64,000 bases of DNA from Solen grandis. Taxonomy: Eukaryota > Mollusca > Bivalvia > Adapedonta > Solenidae. The translations under genes were made by a program, and so were the position numbers. The notes beneath the pieces were generated by a model. That model did not search any database and had not been told where the DNA came from. It saw nothing but the letters and a program-made list of their open reading frames with translations. The stretch is from NCBI GenBank assembly GCA_021229015.1, contig CM037781.1, positions 72,680,903 through 72,744,902 of the forward strand. The letters are read 5' to 3'. Positions 22,051 through 33,550 of this stretch are shown piece after piece; positions within the stretch are counted from its first letter, which is position 1; every line of letters begins with the position of its first letter.

Positions 22051-24653
22051 TGCAAATCCTTCTCTCCTTACAGTGACATATAGGTGTAAATAAAAAACAA
22101 ATATATTGCAATAAAGCATTAAAATTTCATTACAGAAATTGTTTCCCAAATTCTTTTACTTATTATATACATTTTTTCCATAAATTAATTATACTCATAG
22201 GAGTCATAGCTGAACACAAAGCTGCAGATATCTGAAATGAATTTTGATAGAATGAAGAATTTATTTGAAATCCCTCACCCTCTTTCTTAGGCGTTTTTTT
22301 TCTGTTTCAAATTATGTTATATAAAAACTTGTACCAGTAAGCTGATATTTTCACAAATTTCACCAACTACTTTTTCCTCTGCCTAGAAATACTGTAGCCA
22401 ACATAATGTGAAATCTCGAGCATCATAATTTTAAATAATCGCTACATGTAACAATTACAGCAATGTAAAAGTCCGAACCTTTCCGAAATGTACTTTCATT
22501 TCTGGGATCTAATCAATAACATGAAAAAGGATATTTATATAATATTTCATAAACCTCTACCTTATGTAGCTTCGTAGTTACAATAAATATCAACTTACCG
22601 TGTATTGACTTTCAATGCAGTTGCAGATTTCATTTTTGTTCATCAAAATGTATGTCGGGCTTCAATTCGCTCTGCTCCGATTCAGAATATGCAAAATCTC
22701 GATTCTTATAATGGTTTTGCACTACTCCCATTTCAAAACGATATTTATCAAATTGACATGAATTTCTAAATTTCAGTTTATAATTAAAATCGATAGAGTG
22801 TGTTTTTATGTTGAAATGGACATTTTGATGATGTTAATAAAAATAATCTCTAATCATGTTAAAAATAGAATGGGATACGAAAGGATCAAGTTCGCATTGC
22901 TGCATATTTTTTGCCTTCATTTTCAGCATTGAATACTATTCATTCCTGGATTTTTTTTGCGTATTATCCCTTTATTTTTTATTTCAATCATGCTCCCTCA
23001 ATTCTAGGCAAAATGTTCATGTTTTATTGCGAAAATATACCGAAACTGCAACCGAAAGGATTTATACCTCCAAATCCGGTTCCACTGATAACCTACGAAC
23101 CAAATACAGTATGCCCGGCGGTGATCCGCCGTGCAATAATATCTGACCTCCTACGAAAATGCATGCGATTGGTCAATACCGGCCACGTGATAACTGTATT
23201 TTTTTCAACACCCCACCTCAAAATGACATACTAATTGTTTTTCAGATGAATTAAAACATGGTACTTTTTTCTTTCAGACAGTGCCCGTATCGCGAGTAAA
23301 GATCACGTACAGTAATTAAAGCATTTTAACTGTTATGTATAATTATCAACTGTTCAATACTCCTAGCCCCTGGTAGATTAAATGATATACATCATTTCAC
23401 GCAATACAAACATTATCTCTTAAATGTATTTTGAATTTTAATTAAAAAAAATGTTCTGAAACAAATGTCTTAGCTTTGCAAAAGTGACTGTTAGCTGATT
23501 TATTACGTCAATGATATTGACCTTTTCCTCTATAGCCAACTAATTTTCTTTAAGCCCCTAGCCACTATTAAATGATAACCTTTATTGGAGATATCCATGT
23601 AGATATATTCTTCAGTTTTAGCACGACTGTTCAAAGAATATGAGAGCATTTGAAGTTATTATCAAGCTTATATTTTAATAACCATTCATTGTATTGACTT
23701 AAAAGTTTTCGAAAATTGTATTTTCACGAGTGTTGTCGCCACAAGCAAATTGAATGCTACGGCCACTCGAGGGAATACAATTTTCGAAGTTCACTTGGTG
23801 AAATATAATTTCACACCTTCCACAAAAAAAGAAAAAAAAAAAAACCTTCCACAAAAAAAAAAAAAAAAAAAAAAAAGAATTTTCCGTTTTGTTTAAATAA
23901 CATTTTTTTTTCTTCAAAATATACATTTACAAGTAAATAATCATTTATTTCTTTGAAACTTATATCATAGACATATTCACCATAATTATATTATGCAAAA
24001 TTATATGCATAAAAGACAGTGAGAGAATGGGGTGAGAGAGAGACAAGGATGGGAGAAAAGAGAGACCGCACTAGTGAGTATGGAATCGGCCAGTTGCCTG
24101 GATGTAAGACAGAATTTTGCCGAAAATTATTCCATTTTGAGTACAAATGAGATGTTGATCTGAACCGTAAAGAAGGTTCTGGATAAGTAGAAGACAGGTG
24201 TGTTGTCCGGTGTTGCGTATAAATTTGGCAATATAACACGTAGTTTTCCGTGGTTTCAATCTCACTGCATGTGCAACGTGAAGAATATACAAGGATTCGC
24301 CAGTGTGAATGTGATATTCATATATTGTCCGCTATTTTTTTATAAATTTATATACATATATGTAATTAGATAGGCTTGAACTTTTCTTATATTTACATTT
24401 AAGTTGTCAAAGTCGTTGATAGTAGAAGGTAGAAAGGAGTTTTGATATAAGGTAGTTTTGCGTCTTAATGTCGACAGCAGAGTACTATTCCTTAATTGAT
24501 ATGGCGTTCAATTTTCTACGAGATCTAGAGCATAGAACAAAGGTATGGAGGAACTAGATTATTAGACATTTTATATAACAGTAAACGTCTATGTTTTTTT
24601 TTCTTTCTAATAGTTTTTTTACCATTTTCTTTCTCCATACAATTAATTCAATT
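22051..24653. other. Intergenic, no supported gene
   Basis: Mostly AT-rich. A GC-richer block at about 22985-23210 has short plus-strand ORFs and a small palindrome (GGCGGTGATCCGCC near 23115), and is likely an old repeat. An A-tract region at 23820-23880 repeats CCTTCCACAAAAAAA. No conserved protein found. Confidence 0.4.
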
Positions 24654-24664
24654 CACAAAGTTTA

Positions 24665-24982
24665 AACCGGTCCTGGTGGCCGAGTGGTTAGAGCGTCCGC
24701 CCCTGAATCAGGAGTTCGTTTGTTTGATCCCATGCCGCTTCATACCAAAGTCTTTGAACAATGGTACTGATATAGCTCTCTTGCTTGGCGCTCAGCATAT
24801 AAGGGTAGTTCTAAGACTTGTTGTCAGGATAATTTGACTGGGTGTGGTATCATGCCACATGTCTACGGCGTGATACTTAGTTTGGCAGCACTATATTTAT
24901 CTCAAGTAGACATAGTCTCCAAATGACTGAAATGCTGTCGGCGGGACGTTAAACCCAATAAACAACCCATCATGTAAACAAA
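24665..24982 (+). mobile_element. SINE, family B (tRNA-headed), full length with target duplication
   Basis: The head CCGGTCCTGGTGGCCGAGTGG carries an A box (TGGCCGAGTGGTTAGAGCG) and a weak B box. The body contains CTTGGCGCTCAGCATATAAG and ends 'AAATGACTGAAATGCTGTCG' GCGGGACGTTAAACCC. The flanks share CACAAAGTTTA (24654-24664 and 24983-24993), an 11-bp target duplication. The same family is at 50167-50457 and, interrupted, at 54160-54590. Confidence 0.85.
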
Positions 24983-25290
24983 CACAAAGTTTAGTAGCAC
25001 CGGTAATAATCCTAACTGCCTCTATTTGTGCAGATTCAATGGCATGTGACTGTTCTAAAGTCAATATCACCATATTCAAGAACTGGTCGAATGAAACAAA
25101 TGTACATGCGTTCTAAACATTTGCGAGATACTCCGGACGGTTTAAGAAATTCTTTTCCAGACCTTGTTCAAAATATACTGTTTTTTGTATTCAATTTGCC
25201 ATTTTTGATTGGGTTATTCCAAGATGCGTATGTGCGTGTACGTCTTTAATAGTATTATTGAATATTAAATGCAGATGACGATGTATTGGG

Positions 25291-25413
25291 ATTTACCGTC
25301 GCTGTGATAGTATTTCAATCATAAAGCGACGTCCAGCTAATTACAGGTGGAGGAAGACCCCGAGTACACAAAGGTACCCGGGTAGAACCACCGACCTACC
25401 GCAAGCCAGCTGG
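25291..25413 (-). mobile_element. SINE family A, 3' part only, joined to a LINE relic
   Basis: On the minus strand this reads CCAGCTGGCTTGCGGTAGG onward through GTAATTAGCTGGACGTCGC to the family A tail (GCGACGGTAAA). Its head is missing, and it follows LINE coding sequence directly in the same orientation. Confidence 0.75.
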
Positions 25414-26040
25414 TAGGCATTAAATATTGATGGGGATGATATATATCTTTCCTACTGATTACAAGAGATTCTGTCTTATTAGGGTTGAAATCAACTTGCC
25501 ATAAGCAAACCCATGCATTTATCTTATTCAAATCGGAATTAAGTTGAATGGCTGCCTTTGCCGGATTTACAACTATTATGTAAAGACTGGTGTCATCAGC
25601 AAATAGACGAATGTATATATCACTAACTATGTCATTAATGTAAACAAGAAATAATATCGGACCAAAGATTGAACCTTGAGGCACACGGGAATTTGTTGAC
25701 AGAAATGGAATTGCTTATTAATACTCATATAAATATGATTTGAACCAAGAGTGAAAGTGACCGGTTATTCCGATAGCTGACAAATTTTGCAAGAGACCTC
25801 GGTGCCAAACACGGTCGAAGGCTTTTGATATATCACAGAAAACCTATAGTTTGTAAAGGTCAGATTTTTTAAAGATAGGACAAATATTAGCCCTATTCCA
25901 AGAAGAAAGAAAGTATGAGTTCCTTAACAATAAGTCGAAATAAATAAATAGAGGCTCACACAATATTGTAGCACCCTCTTTTAGTAGACGCGGATGAACA
26001 TTATCAGGACCACGAGCTTAAGACGACTTTAGAGACGACT
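25414..26040 (-). pseudogene. Non-LTR (LINE) reverse transcriptase fragment
   Basis: Minus-strand translation in several frames gives typical LINE RT blocks in order: an RGPDNVHPRLLKEG-type start, then WNRANICPIFKKSD, VFCDISKAFDRVWHRGLL, PQGSIFGPILFLVYINDI, and the catalytic FADDTSLYI (ADD). It ends near NPNKTESLVISRKD. Stops and frame changes between the blocks show it is dead. The motifs suit the Jockey/CR1-type group. No endonuclease domain or LINE 3' end is present, and the coding sequence runs straight into a SINE tail. Confidence 0.85.
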
Positions 26041-27996
26041 TTAAAATATCTAGAACATCTTTTTTGTTTATTTTATGTTGGAACGAGTGAAATTATATTT
26101 TTATAATTTTCACTGTGAATTCATCAAATATGATTTTCATTTCTACCACGGCAATCCACTCAAAGTTATAAAATAAATTCACTATACCATAACCGAGTGA
26201 TGCAAAATCTGAAAATGCTTTCAATTTCGACATATGAAATGTAATCTAATTAATACTCAACGTTAATGAGCAACAATATTACGTATCTCATTTGCATATT
26301 GTTTAATTCTGCATTGCATTGCACTCATATGTTTGATAATGTATTTTTTCTTTGCATAAGGAAGAAAAAAAACACGAGCCTGAGTGTAAAGGGCTTTTTT
26401 ATGAATTGGGAAAATATGTGTATGTTTCTAGAGAATGTATGTATAGATCAACATGTGTTTAAAAAGATAGCAGTATAATAGACACAACTAATTTTTTGTA
26501 ATAACCCAAAACTTCTTAACGTAGCATTTAGGCTATTACGGTTGCAAAACGCTGTTTTTCGTCACTTCTTTTAGAAATAATAAGGTAAAAAAGGGAAAAA
26601 AAGTTAAAAAGAAAACATTAAGCCGACCAACCTACCCTATTTCTTTCTTTCTATCGTATTTACGTTTAACAAAACTTTTTTTTGATTAATCATTTATTCC
26701 TGTAGCGCAGATGTTTTGAACCACATGTTTTGAATGCAGCATTAAAACATAGGTGACAATATCCCCACCCAGCTGCAAATACATTTTGGTGTATTTTTCA
26801 TGTTGTGAGGTTTTATTTCTTTATAAATGAGACAACGTACTTAAATCTTGATATGGTTCCGCCGACCCATAACACATGCATGCAATAGGATGAATAAAAC
26901 TTTGAAAAGTGGTGTTATTGAACTAAGTGTTCATCAAATATATATTTTCTTTTGTAAAATTCGACATCTTTATTATCTACACCATTTGTCAAATATCACA
27001 TAAATCAGAATTTCTAAATTGGAAGATACCTTATATCTACATCATTTCAACATGCTATCAACTAAATAAAACTAAAATGTACCTAAACCATATAAACATA
27101 TATTATAAAAATATCATTTACTGGCGTGTACAGAGATTTATGCAAAACTGAAACTTGGAACAGATGGTAGGATTAGCACCACAACATCGGAAATTAGAGA
27201 CAAAGACAACAATCAAAATCATTCCGAAAGTGTGCTTTCACTTCTAGTCCAGGTTGGTGTCCCTTTTGCCGATTCGCGAGTATTTCAAATGAAAAAGCAG
27301 ACCTATGGAGTTTCACAATGTTTTAGTATATTTCAAAAGAGGAATTGTATATTTTATTGATTCCATATTTAAATTTTATTGATTTTAATCGAATGATTAA
27401 TTTTGTAAAAATCGCGTTGAAGCGAGTCGACCCCCAACTTTGTGTCCACCCTTGTTGATATTCATGTGGACAGTAGGATTTTTTTAAAACATACAGGAGC
27501 ATGTCCCTGTAAGGAATCTACACGATCTAAATGCAAATAATTACATATCTATTTTATACGGATGAGTGCCTGTTTAGTCGGAAGAAAATGAAATGGTTAT
27601 GGTCTGATTATTTGTATGTAAGCGGGTTATTGTTAATTGCTAATGCTTATCCTTACATCCAGCTTTAATAAGGTTCGTGTGTTATTGAAAGCTACGAAAA
27701 TCTAAGTTTTTAAGCCGTTTAGGTAATTATTATCTAATAGTTTTTTTTTTAAATATTTGGATTAAGGTGCATTTTGTTGATTTTAAATCTAAGAATTTAA
27801 TGGTTGCCATTCTTAAGGTTTTAACTGTTTCACAAAGTATGTAGGTAAGTAGTAGTAGTAAGTTTTCGGTGATTTCAAATATTACTTTATACATTATTTG
27901 ATGTGTCTGGAAAAGATTACGGTAAAACAAATAAATACAGGAAAATGAACTAAGAATTCTGAACTTCAGTTTTCAGAGAAAACATTACCGCCAAAA
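26041..27996. other. Intergenic and putative 5' region of the cysteine-rich gene
   Basis: AT-rich, without recognised coding sequence. The last few hundred bases precede the start codon at 27997 and should contain its promoter and 5' UTR. I see no clear TATA box or initiator. Confidence 0.4.
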
Positions 27997-28026
27997 ATGG
28001 TTCTTCCTGGAAGTTTTGTGTTGCTG
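27997..28026 (+). CDS. Secreted cysteine-rich protein, exon 1 (signal peptide)
   Basis: ATG in the context CCAAAAATGG opens ten codons, MVLPGSFVLL, ending at a GTAAGT donor in phase 0. Exon 2 begins with more hydrophobic residues, so together they make a standard signal peptide (MVLPGSFVLL + VVVLAAVHG). The exon is too short for ORF calling and rests on the start context, donor and continuity with exon 2 across a 2.1-kb intron. Confidence 0.62.
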
Positions 28027-28200
28027 GTAAGTTGATCTCTTTTATTAGCATTTCCATGCGTATATATGTAACGCTTTTTGAGTATGAGGCACATAAATTT
28101 TGATGTAATAATGTATTAATACTTTTTTTGTCTTTTGTTCAGTAAACTTTAGAATTTAACAACACATAGTCTGAAACTTAAATTCATATTGTCGATGTTC

Positions 28201-28800
28201 AGGGTTGCCACATACTTTGAAAAGTCAAGGTCAGTGAATTGTCAGGGAATTTTGAAAAATGGTCAGTGAAAAAATACATTTTAGAAAAGTCAGGGAAAAG
28301 TCAGGGAAAAATGAAAGTCTGAGTTGATGTTTTGAATTTTTCAGTGTTTGAGTCTTAAAGTATTTAATTTAAATTTTTAAGGGATGTTAGACTGATAGGT
28401 TAACTGAGATTTTATTGTGCACACTGTTTTGTATGTACATGTATAATCATGATGTTTTAAATTTTCATTTATGTTGATATAGTGTCCATAGCTTACATGT
28501 AAATGTTGCTTAATGTGTAAGATTGACTGAAGTATTACTACCTTGTAAGAAAATCATTTAATAGTATCTGTACTATTATCACTGACTAATATAACCATAA
28601 AAAGGAATTCTGATTTATTTGAAATTTGTTAAGGTTATTATTCTAAAACAATAAAAATGTAGATGGGAGGATTGGACGGCTGAAGGGGAGGAGGAGGCCG
28701 AAAAATTGTGGTTGTATTGGTCAGTGAAAAGTAGGGCTGAGTCAGGGAACAGTCAGGGAATAGTCAGGGAATTTTATTTCTTCAGCTCTGTGGCAACCCT
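28201..28800. mobile_element. 600-bp element with AGGGTTGCCACA terminal inverted repeats
   Basis: The ends AGGGTTGCCACA (28201) and TGTGGCAACCCT (28800) are inverted. The subterminal regions are both rich in GTCAGGGAA (28240-28310 and 28735-28770). With termini CAGGG/CCCTG the flanking duplication is ATGTT (28195-28199 and 28802-28806). No ORF. It lies in intron 1 of the cysteine-rich gene. Confidence 0.7.
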
Positions 28801-28991
28801 GATGTTACATCTGTAAATATTTAACTATATACTTTCCTATTCCGTGCTTCTTAGAATTTGCTTAGTTGCATGTAAAATGGTCAGTTTATGACCAAAGCTA
28901 TTGTATGATGCTGATTTGACAAAACATCTTTGAAACTTTGTCAAATTCAGCAAGCATATTTCGTAATCATAAAAAACCTGGTTTGGAGTTC

Positions 28992-29378
28992 AAGTTCAGA
29001 TTATTATATCACGAGGGTGAAGTATAATTACAACCACTGTAGCGAGAAATTTGTTCAAATTCAGATTATTATATCACGAGGGTGAAGTATAATTACAACC
29101 ACTGTAGCGAGAAATTTGTTCAATTCAGATTATTATATCACGAGGGTGAAGTATAATTACAAGCACTGTAGCGAGAAATTTGTTCATATTCAGATTATTA
29201 TATCACGAGGGTGAAGTATAATTACAACCACTGTAGCGAGAAATTTGTTCAAATTCAGATTATTATATCACGAGGGTGAAGTATAATTACAACCACTGTA
29301 GCGAGAAATTTGTTCAAATTCAGATTATTATATCAATAGGGTGAAGTATAATTGCAAGAACCGTAACGAGAAATTTGT
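28992..29378. repeat. 65-bp tandem repeat, six copies
   Basis: The unit, starting AAATTCAGATTATTATATCA, includes CGAGGGTGAAGTATAATTAC and GTAGCGAGAAATTTGTTC. It is repeated six times, the first five almost identical and the last diverged. It lies in intron 1 of the cysteine-rich gene. Confidence 0.92.
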
Positions 29379-29657
29379 GGTTAAAGACCAAACAAAATAC
29401 AGATAGACAATGATTATTTCGATTCTTATCAGCTATTGGTAATTATTTAATTGTACTTTTATTTTTGAAACGCGGAACCTAGGAGCCATAAAACTTACAT
29501 TCGGTTCCACCATAATATACAAGTTTACCAAAATGCATGTTTATATGTGGTCTTAGTTAAAAAGATATTCAAAGAACTTATGCATATCTTAAATATAATT
29601 TGTATGATACATAAATAGTGTTTAAATGTTTCTAATAATCGTATGATAAATAAATAA

Positions 29658-29747
29658 TTGTATGATTGTAAGGTCCATTTTGTATGATTGCAAGGCCCAT
29701 CTTCTATGATTGTAAGGCCCATCTTCTATGATTGTAAGGCCCATCTT
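29658..29747. repeat. 22-bp tandem repeat, four copies
   Basis: Units of the form TATGATTGTAAGGCCCATCT repeat four times with few differences. Confidence 0.85.
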
Positions 29748-30126
29748 GAACATGAAACATCATTATTTTTTTCGTTATGTTGAAAGATCAACTGTGGATG
29801 GCTCCCCGATCCCTGCGGACTTAATACAGAGAAAATAACGGGGATCCATTATAGGGGCATCAAAAATAAAATATGAATTTGATATTTAAAAAATGTTTTT
29901 AAAAAACATAAACGATTCTTAATAGTTCACCTAGTAAAATGGGAATTCTTCTTCGTACTCCATTTAAACAAATGCACTTAACGTAACGTTAAATAATGAC
30001 CATCAACTGAACAATAGTTAAATGCATTGATATTTCATTATCCTTCTATCAAAACAATAAAGAATTCAGTTGTTCTTTTCATATATTTGGAAATGCGATG
30101 TGACAGTATCTATTATTGAAATTCAG

Positions 30127-30228
30127 GTCGTAGTTTTGGCCGCCGTACACGGATCTCCAGACGCTTCAACCACCGAATCACCGATACCTGGCTATGCAGT
30201 GGGTCTCAACATGTGTAAATCCGACGCA
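30127..30228 (+). CDS. Secreted cysteine-rich protein, exon 2
   Basis: 34 codons between an ATTCAG acceptor and a GTAAGA donor, phase 0 at both ends. It encodes the end of the signal peptide (VVVLAAVHG), a short Ser/Thr-rich linker (SPDASTTESPIPGYA), and the first cysteine in LNMCKSDA. The predicted cleavage site is after Gly in AVHG. I do not recognise the family. The C-x-SD-x-EC start recalls several small disulfide-rich secreted proteins, but the spacing fits none that I can name. Confidence 0.62.
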
Positions 30229-30395
30229 GTAAGAACATAACTTTCATCATTGATGTTATCAATGTTTGTCACAAATTCATTTTCCTTTTTTACATTGTCA
30301 GTTTAAGTCCACTTTTTTCAAAAGCAGTAGTTGTTAGTATGAATTATTTGTACATTAAATAAATGAAAAAAATCGTGTCTAACCGTTTTACTTCA

Positions 30396-30470
30396 GGAGT
30401 GTCTACACGAATGGGTGTGTCTACCTTTCATCCTTTGTAAGGGAAGGAACTGTCCTAGGATTTGCTATCC
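30396..30470 (+). CDS. Secreted cysteine-rich protein, exon 3
   Basis: 25 codons between TTACTTCAG and GTAAGC, phase 0 at both ends, encoding ECLHEWVCLPFILCKGRNCP and then RICYP with five cysteines. With the cysteine from exon 2 this gives C-x5-C-x5-C-x5-C-x4-C-x3-C, a compact disulfide-rich module. Exon ends match those of exons 2 and 4 in phase. It ends 119 bp before the 100-N gap, so sequence between exons 3 and 4 is incomplete. Confidence 0.62.
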
Positions 30471-30589
30471 TGTAAGCATCCCATTTGTCATTAAATATTA
30501 TTTGATAAGTTTATTGCATTATGAAGTGTTTTTAATTGATTAAAGGTACTTACGTATTTTGTATAAAATAAAAGAAATCAACCAAGAGT

Positions 30590-30689
30590 NNNNNNNNNNN
30601 NNNNNNNNNNNNNNNNNNNNNNNNNNNNNNNNNNNNNNNNNNNNNNNNNNNNNNNNNNNNNNNNNNNNNNNNNNNNNNNNNNNNNNNNN
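30590..30689. other. Assembly gap of 100 N
   Basis: Exactly 100 N, the usual placeholder for a gap of unknown length. It directly precedes copy 1 of the 4.7-kb tandem duplication, so the left flank of that copy is unknown. Confidence 1.
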
Positions 30690-30698
30690 TTATTTTAT

Positions 30699-30915
30699 GG
30701 GGCCTCCGTGGCCGAGAGGGTAAAGTAGCTGACTTTAGAAATCACTCAGTCCCTCACCGCATGGGTTCGAAACTCGGCAGGGTCATTCGGATTTTCATGT
30801 GAGGAAGCCTTCCAGCTGGCTTGCGGTAGGTCTGTGGTTCTACCCGGATATCTCCGTGCATTCGGGGTCTTCCTACACCTGTGTTTAGCTGGACGTCGCT
30901 ATATGACTGAAATAC
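30699..30915 (+). mobile_element. SINE family A, tail-truncated (duplication copy 1)
   Basis: The head GGGGCCTCCGTGGCCGAGAG is tRNA-like with long variable arm and a B box GGTTCGAAACTC, followed by the conserved body (TTTTCATGTGAGGAAGCCTT, CCAGCTGGCTTGCGGTAGG). It stops after GACTGAAATAC, so the usual tail is missing. Confidence 0.85.
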
Positions 30916-31918
30916 CCACAATGCATATCGATACCTGCTCAACAGCGTGAAATGGAGACTATATAGGAATCACATTTTTTGTTATTCCGTCCTTTTTTAA
31001 AACAAATCATTCATGATCTTGAGAAGCATTCAAAGATCAGGAATGAAGAGATGTACACTTACCTTTTGACAGATTGTCACGAGATGTTTCACAGACGTCA
31101 TTTGACGCCATTGAAAATAAAAAGAATTTTAACATTTCATCTTTCATGTCGCTGCAATTTGATTTTCATGTTGCTTGGGGGAAAAAATAGGAAGTCGTTT
31201 GTTGAAATTACAAACGAAACGGCTTTCCGTTTGTTTATATCAACGAGATGGAATATTCCATTTTAGAAACATAATGGCATGCTGATGCTTAATCTTTGAG
31301 GCTTTAAAAGTTTATTTTCAAATTGAATGATCCTGACCTCTCTTAAAAGAGGAAGTGAAAGCTAGAAAAATAAGAATTACATTTTAAAATTAAATAAAAC
31401 GAAGCTTATAATTTAAGCTTACCATTTTAGTTAGCAAATATACAGCAAGACATAAAAGGTAAAAAGAAGTTGATAATCTGTTCATACGAAAACTATAATT
31501 AATATTACCTTAACATGACGTAAATATATTAAAGTTTTTTTTTATAGTTTCAATAACGTCATAATCACATGGCTCAATATAAATATCTTTGATGCACGCA
31601 CATATTCAGATAACAGTCAATTAATACCGAAAAAAAAAAGAATATATAAAAAATCTATATAAAAAAGAAACAATACAATATTCAAAACGAAACGAACATT
31701 ATAGAATTTTGCTGTGTTTTAGAAGATACTTATTCTTGTGCTGAACTTATTCATCCATGGATTCTTCTTATATAATTATCAATTAACAATTACACATTTG
31801 AAATCTTCTGTATCACGTGAATGATAAAACGAATGTAAATTATTATTTTCTGGAGTCAAATCACTATGTCAAAATTAAAATTGGGATGACATCAGTTGTA
31901 TGATTCAAATTTTTGCAG

Positions 31919-32187
31919 AGCACCTGTCGAAAATATACATGTACCGATGCAAAGGTAGCCTCTGAGTATGGTTGCCTTTACAGGTATTCCTTCTACTCAG
32001 ATATCACATTTGAGATAAGGGTATGGACGATTCAAAACGATACAAATGATGGCATTACTTTTCTTCAGCCATGCTGCTGTTTGATGGTATTATCAAACCA
32101 AAAGAAAACATTGGGACAGCCTGTATTGATGTGTTCACTAATATTGAGAAAGATGAATGGTCCCTTCTCTTTTTTTATTCCTATAAG
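31919..32187 (+). CDS. Secreted cysteine-rich protein, exon 4 (first copy)
   Basis: The acceptor TTTTTGCAG leads in phase 0 to STCRKYTCTDAKVASEYGC, continuing the cysteine-rich pattern of exon 3. Where the exon ends is open: a GTATTC donor after LY (31983), a strong AAG/GTGAGT donor at 32187/32188, or read-through to the overlapping TGA at 32189. The long reading adds a less cysteine-rich tail containing QPCCCLM. The exon lies inside the 4.7-kb tandem duplication, and the second copy (36555-36823) encodes an identical peptide. It could therefore be a terminal or alternative exon present twice, or an assembly artefact. Confidence 0.5.
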
Positions 32188-33550
32188 GTGAGTATGGTCC
32201 CTTTTCTTTCTTTTTTTTTTTTTTTTTGATTCCCATAAGGTGAGTATATACGGGGACAGAATTGATACCCCGTGGAGTTGTTAGTTTTCAGCGAAAACAC
32301 GGAGGAGGTGGATAATTTATCACTGAATCAGTAAAACACAATATGGTTTAAACCCAGCCCTGCTGGATATAAGTTGCAAATGCAATGGTTCACTTTTGAA
32401 TTCATGACGACTGCAAATCTTGCTTCAAGAATTCTTAATTGCGATCAGATATTGTTAGAGGATTAAGTATACGAATTGCTTTCCAATCATGAGTTATTGC
32501 TGTACATGAACAATCTAAGGTTGTCGTCTGCGGAATACACCAACACCGCAGAGGTTGTGAAGGTTTGCATAGAGGATTTTGCTTACATGTATATGATTTC
32601 AGGTAGCTGAAGTATTTCAGGATTACGTCATAAACTAGACAGGTTAACTATTATTTGTGTTATTTGGTGGGATTTTCATTCATTTCATGAAACTTCGTTC
32701 CTGAATAATCAGCACAAGGTTTAAATGTAGATGAACGGGTAGCATTCCTCAGAACGGGAAATAATTGTTTTCTAAGATAATGTTTCTTTCGATTGTGTTG
32801 TTTTCACTGATGTTTTCACAAAACACAATCTGATTGTTTGCTTGAGTTTTAAAACAAATGTGTTGGTTTTTAATTTTCTATTTTTAAGCTTGAAAATGAA
32901 CCGTGATTTATTTATTTCAAGACAAATAGCGTCTCAATGAGCGCATTTTGCTCAGTACATTTTATATTCATTTTCATGCATCTTTAGGTGTAATTTCAAT
33001 GGAATTTCCAAACCGGCGAATAGAATTTTCTATTTTGTCCGTATAACGGGCCTTTGTGGCGCATTACAGAAAAGTATCAAAACATTGTTTCAATATTTGC
33101 CATTAAAGTAAATGTTACGAAATAGACCCAATCGATGATATTTTTTAACGTCAGATTCCTATTGTAATTGATTTCATTCTCTGAATTTTCGTAACACAAT
33201 TGCCTATGTCTTGCAAATAAAACGGTCGTTTGCTTTACTCACACAACACCCAATGACTCCATGAATATGATTCAGGGGTACAGGAAACAGTTCGACAATC
33301 GTCGATATGTCGTTCACTTTTACCCAAGTGGCCTTAAGTAAGGGGGAAAGGCCCCGAACTGTAGACAAAGGGGAAATGATGGCCCTAAAGACGCTCACAT
33401 GATAAAAAACTGCCTTCATTGCCTGTACATGTTACTAAACTATAGCATGGTTGTACCGAATACATAATCCATGAGATCATTTTATAATTCCACGAATTAA
33501 ATAGTGATTGTGGTCTGAGAAAGTATGGCTTTAAACACACACATTTAAAC

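Noticed and set aside
24665..24740. tRNA genes at SINE heads (24665, 50400s, 46401, 63221 and others)
   Set aside because: A and B boxes are present but arms do not fold properly and each is followed by a conserved SINE body with target duplications.
28992..29378. CRISPR-like direct repeats
   Set aside because: Contiguous 65-bp tandem units with no unique spacers, in eukaryotic DNA.
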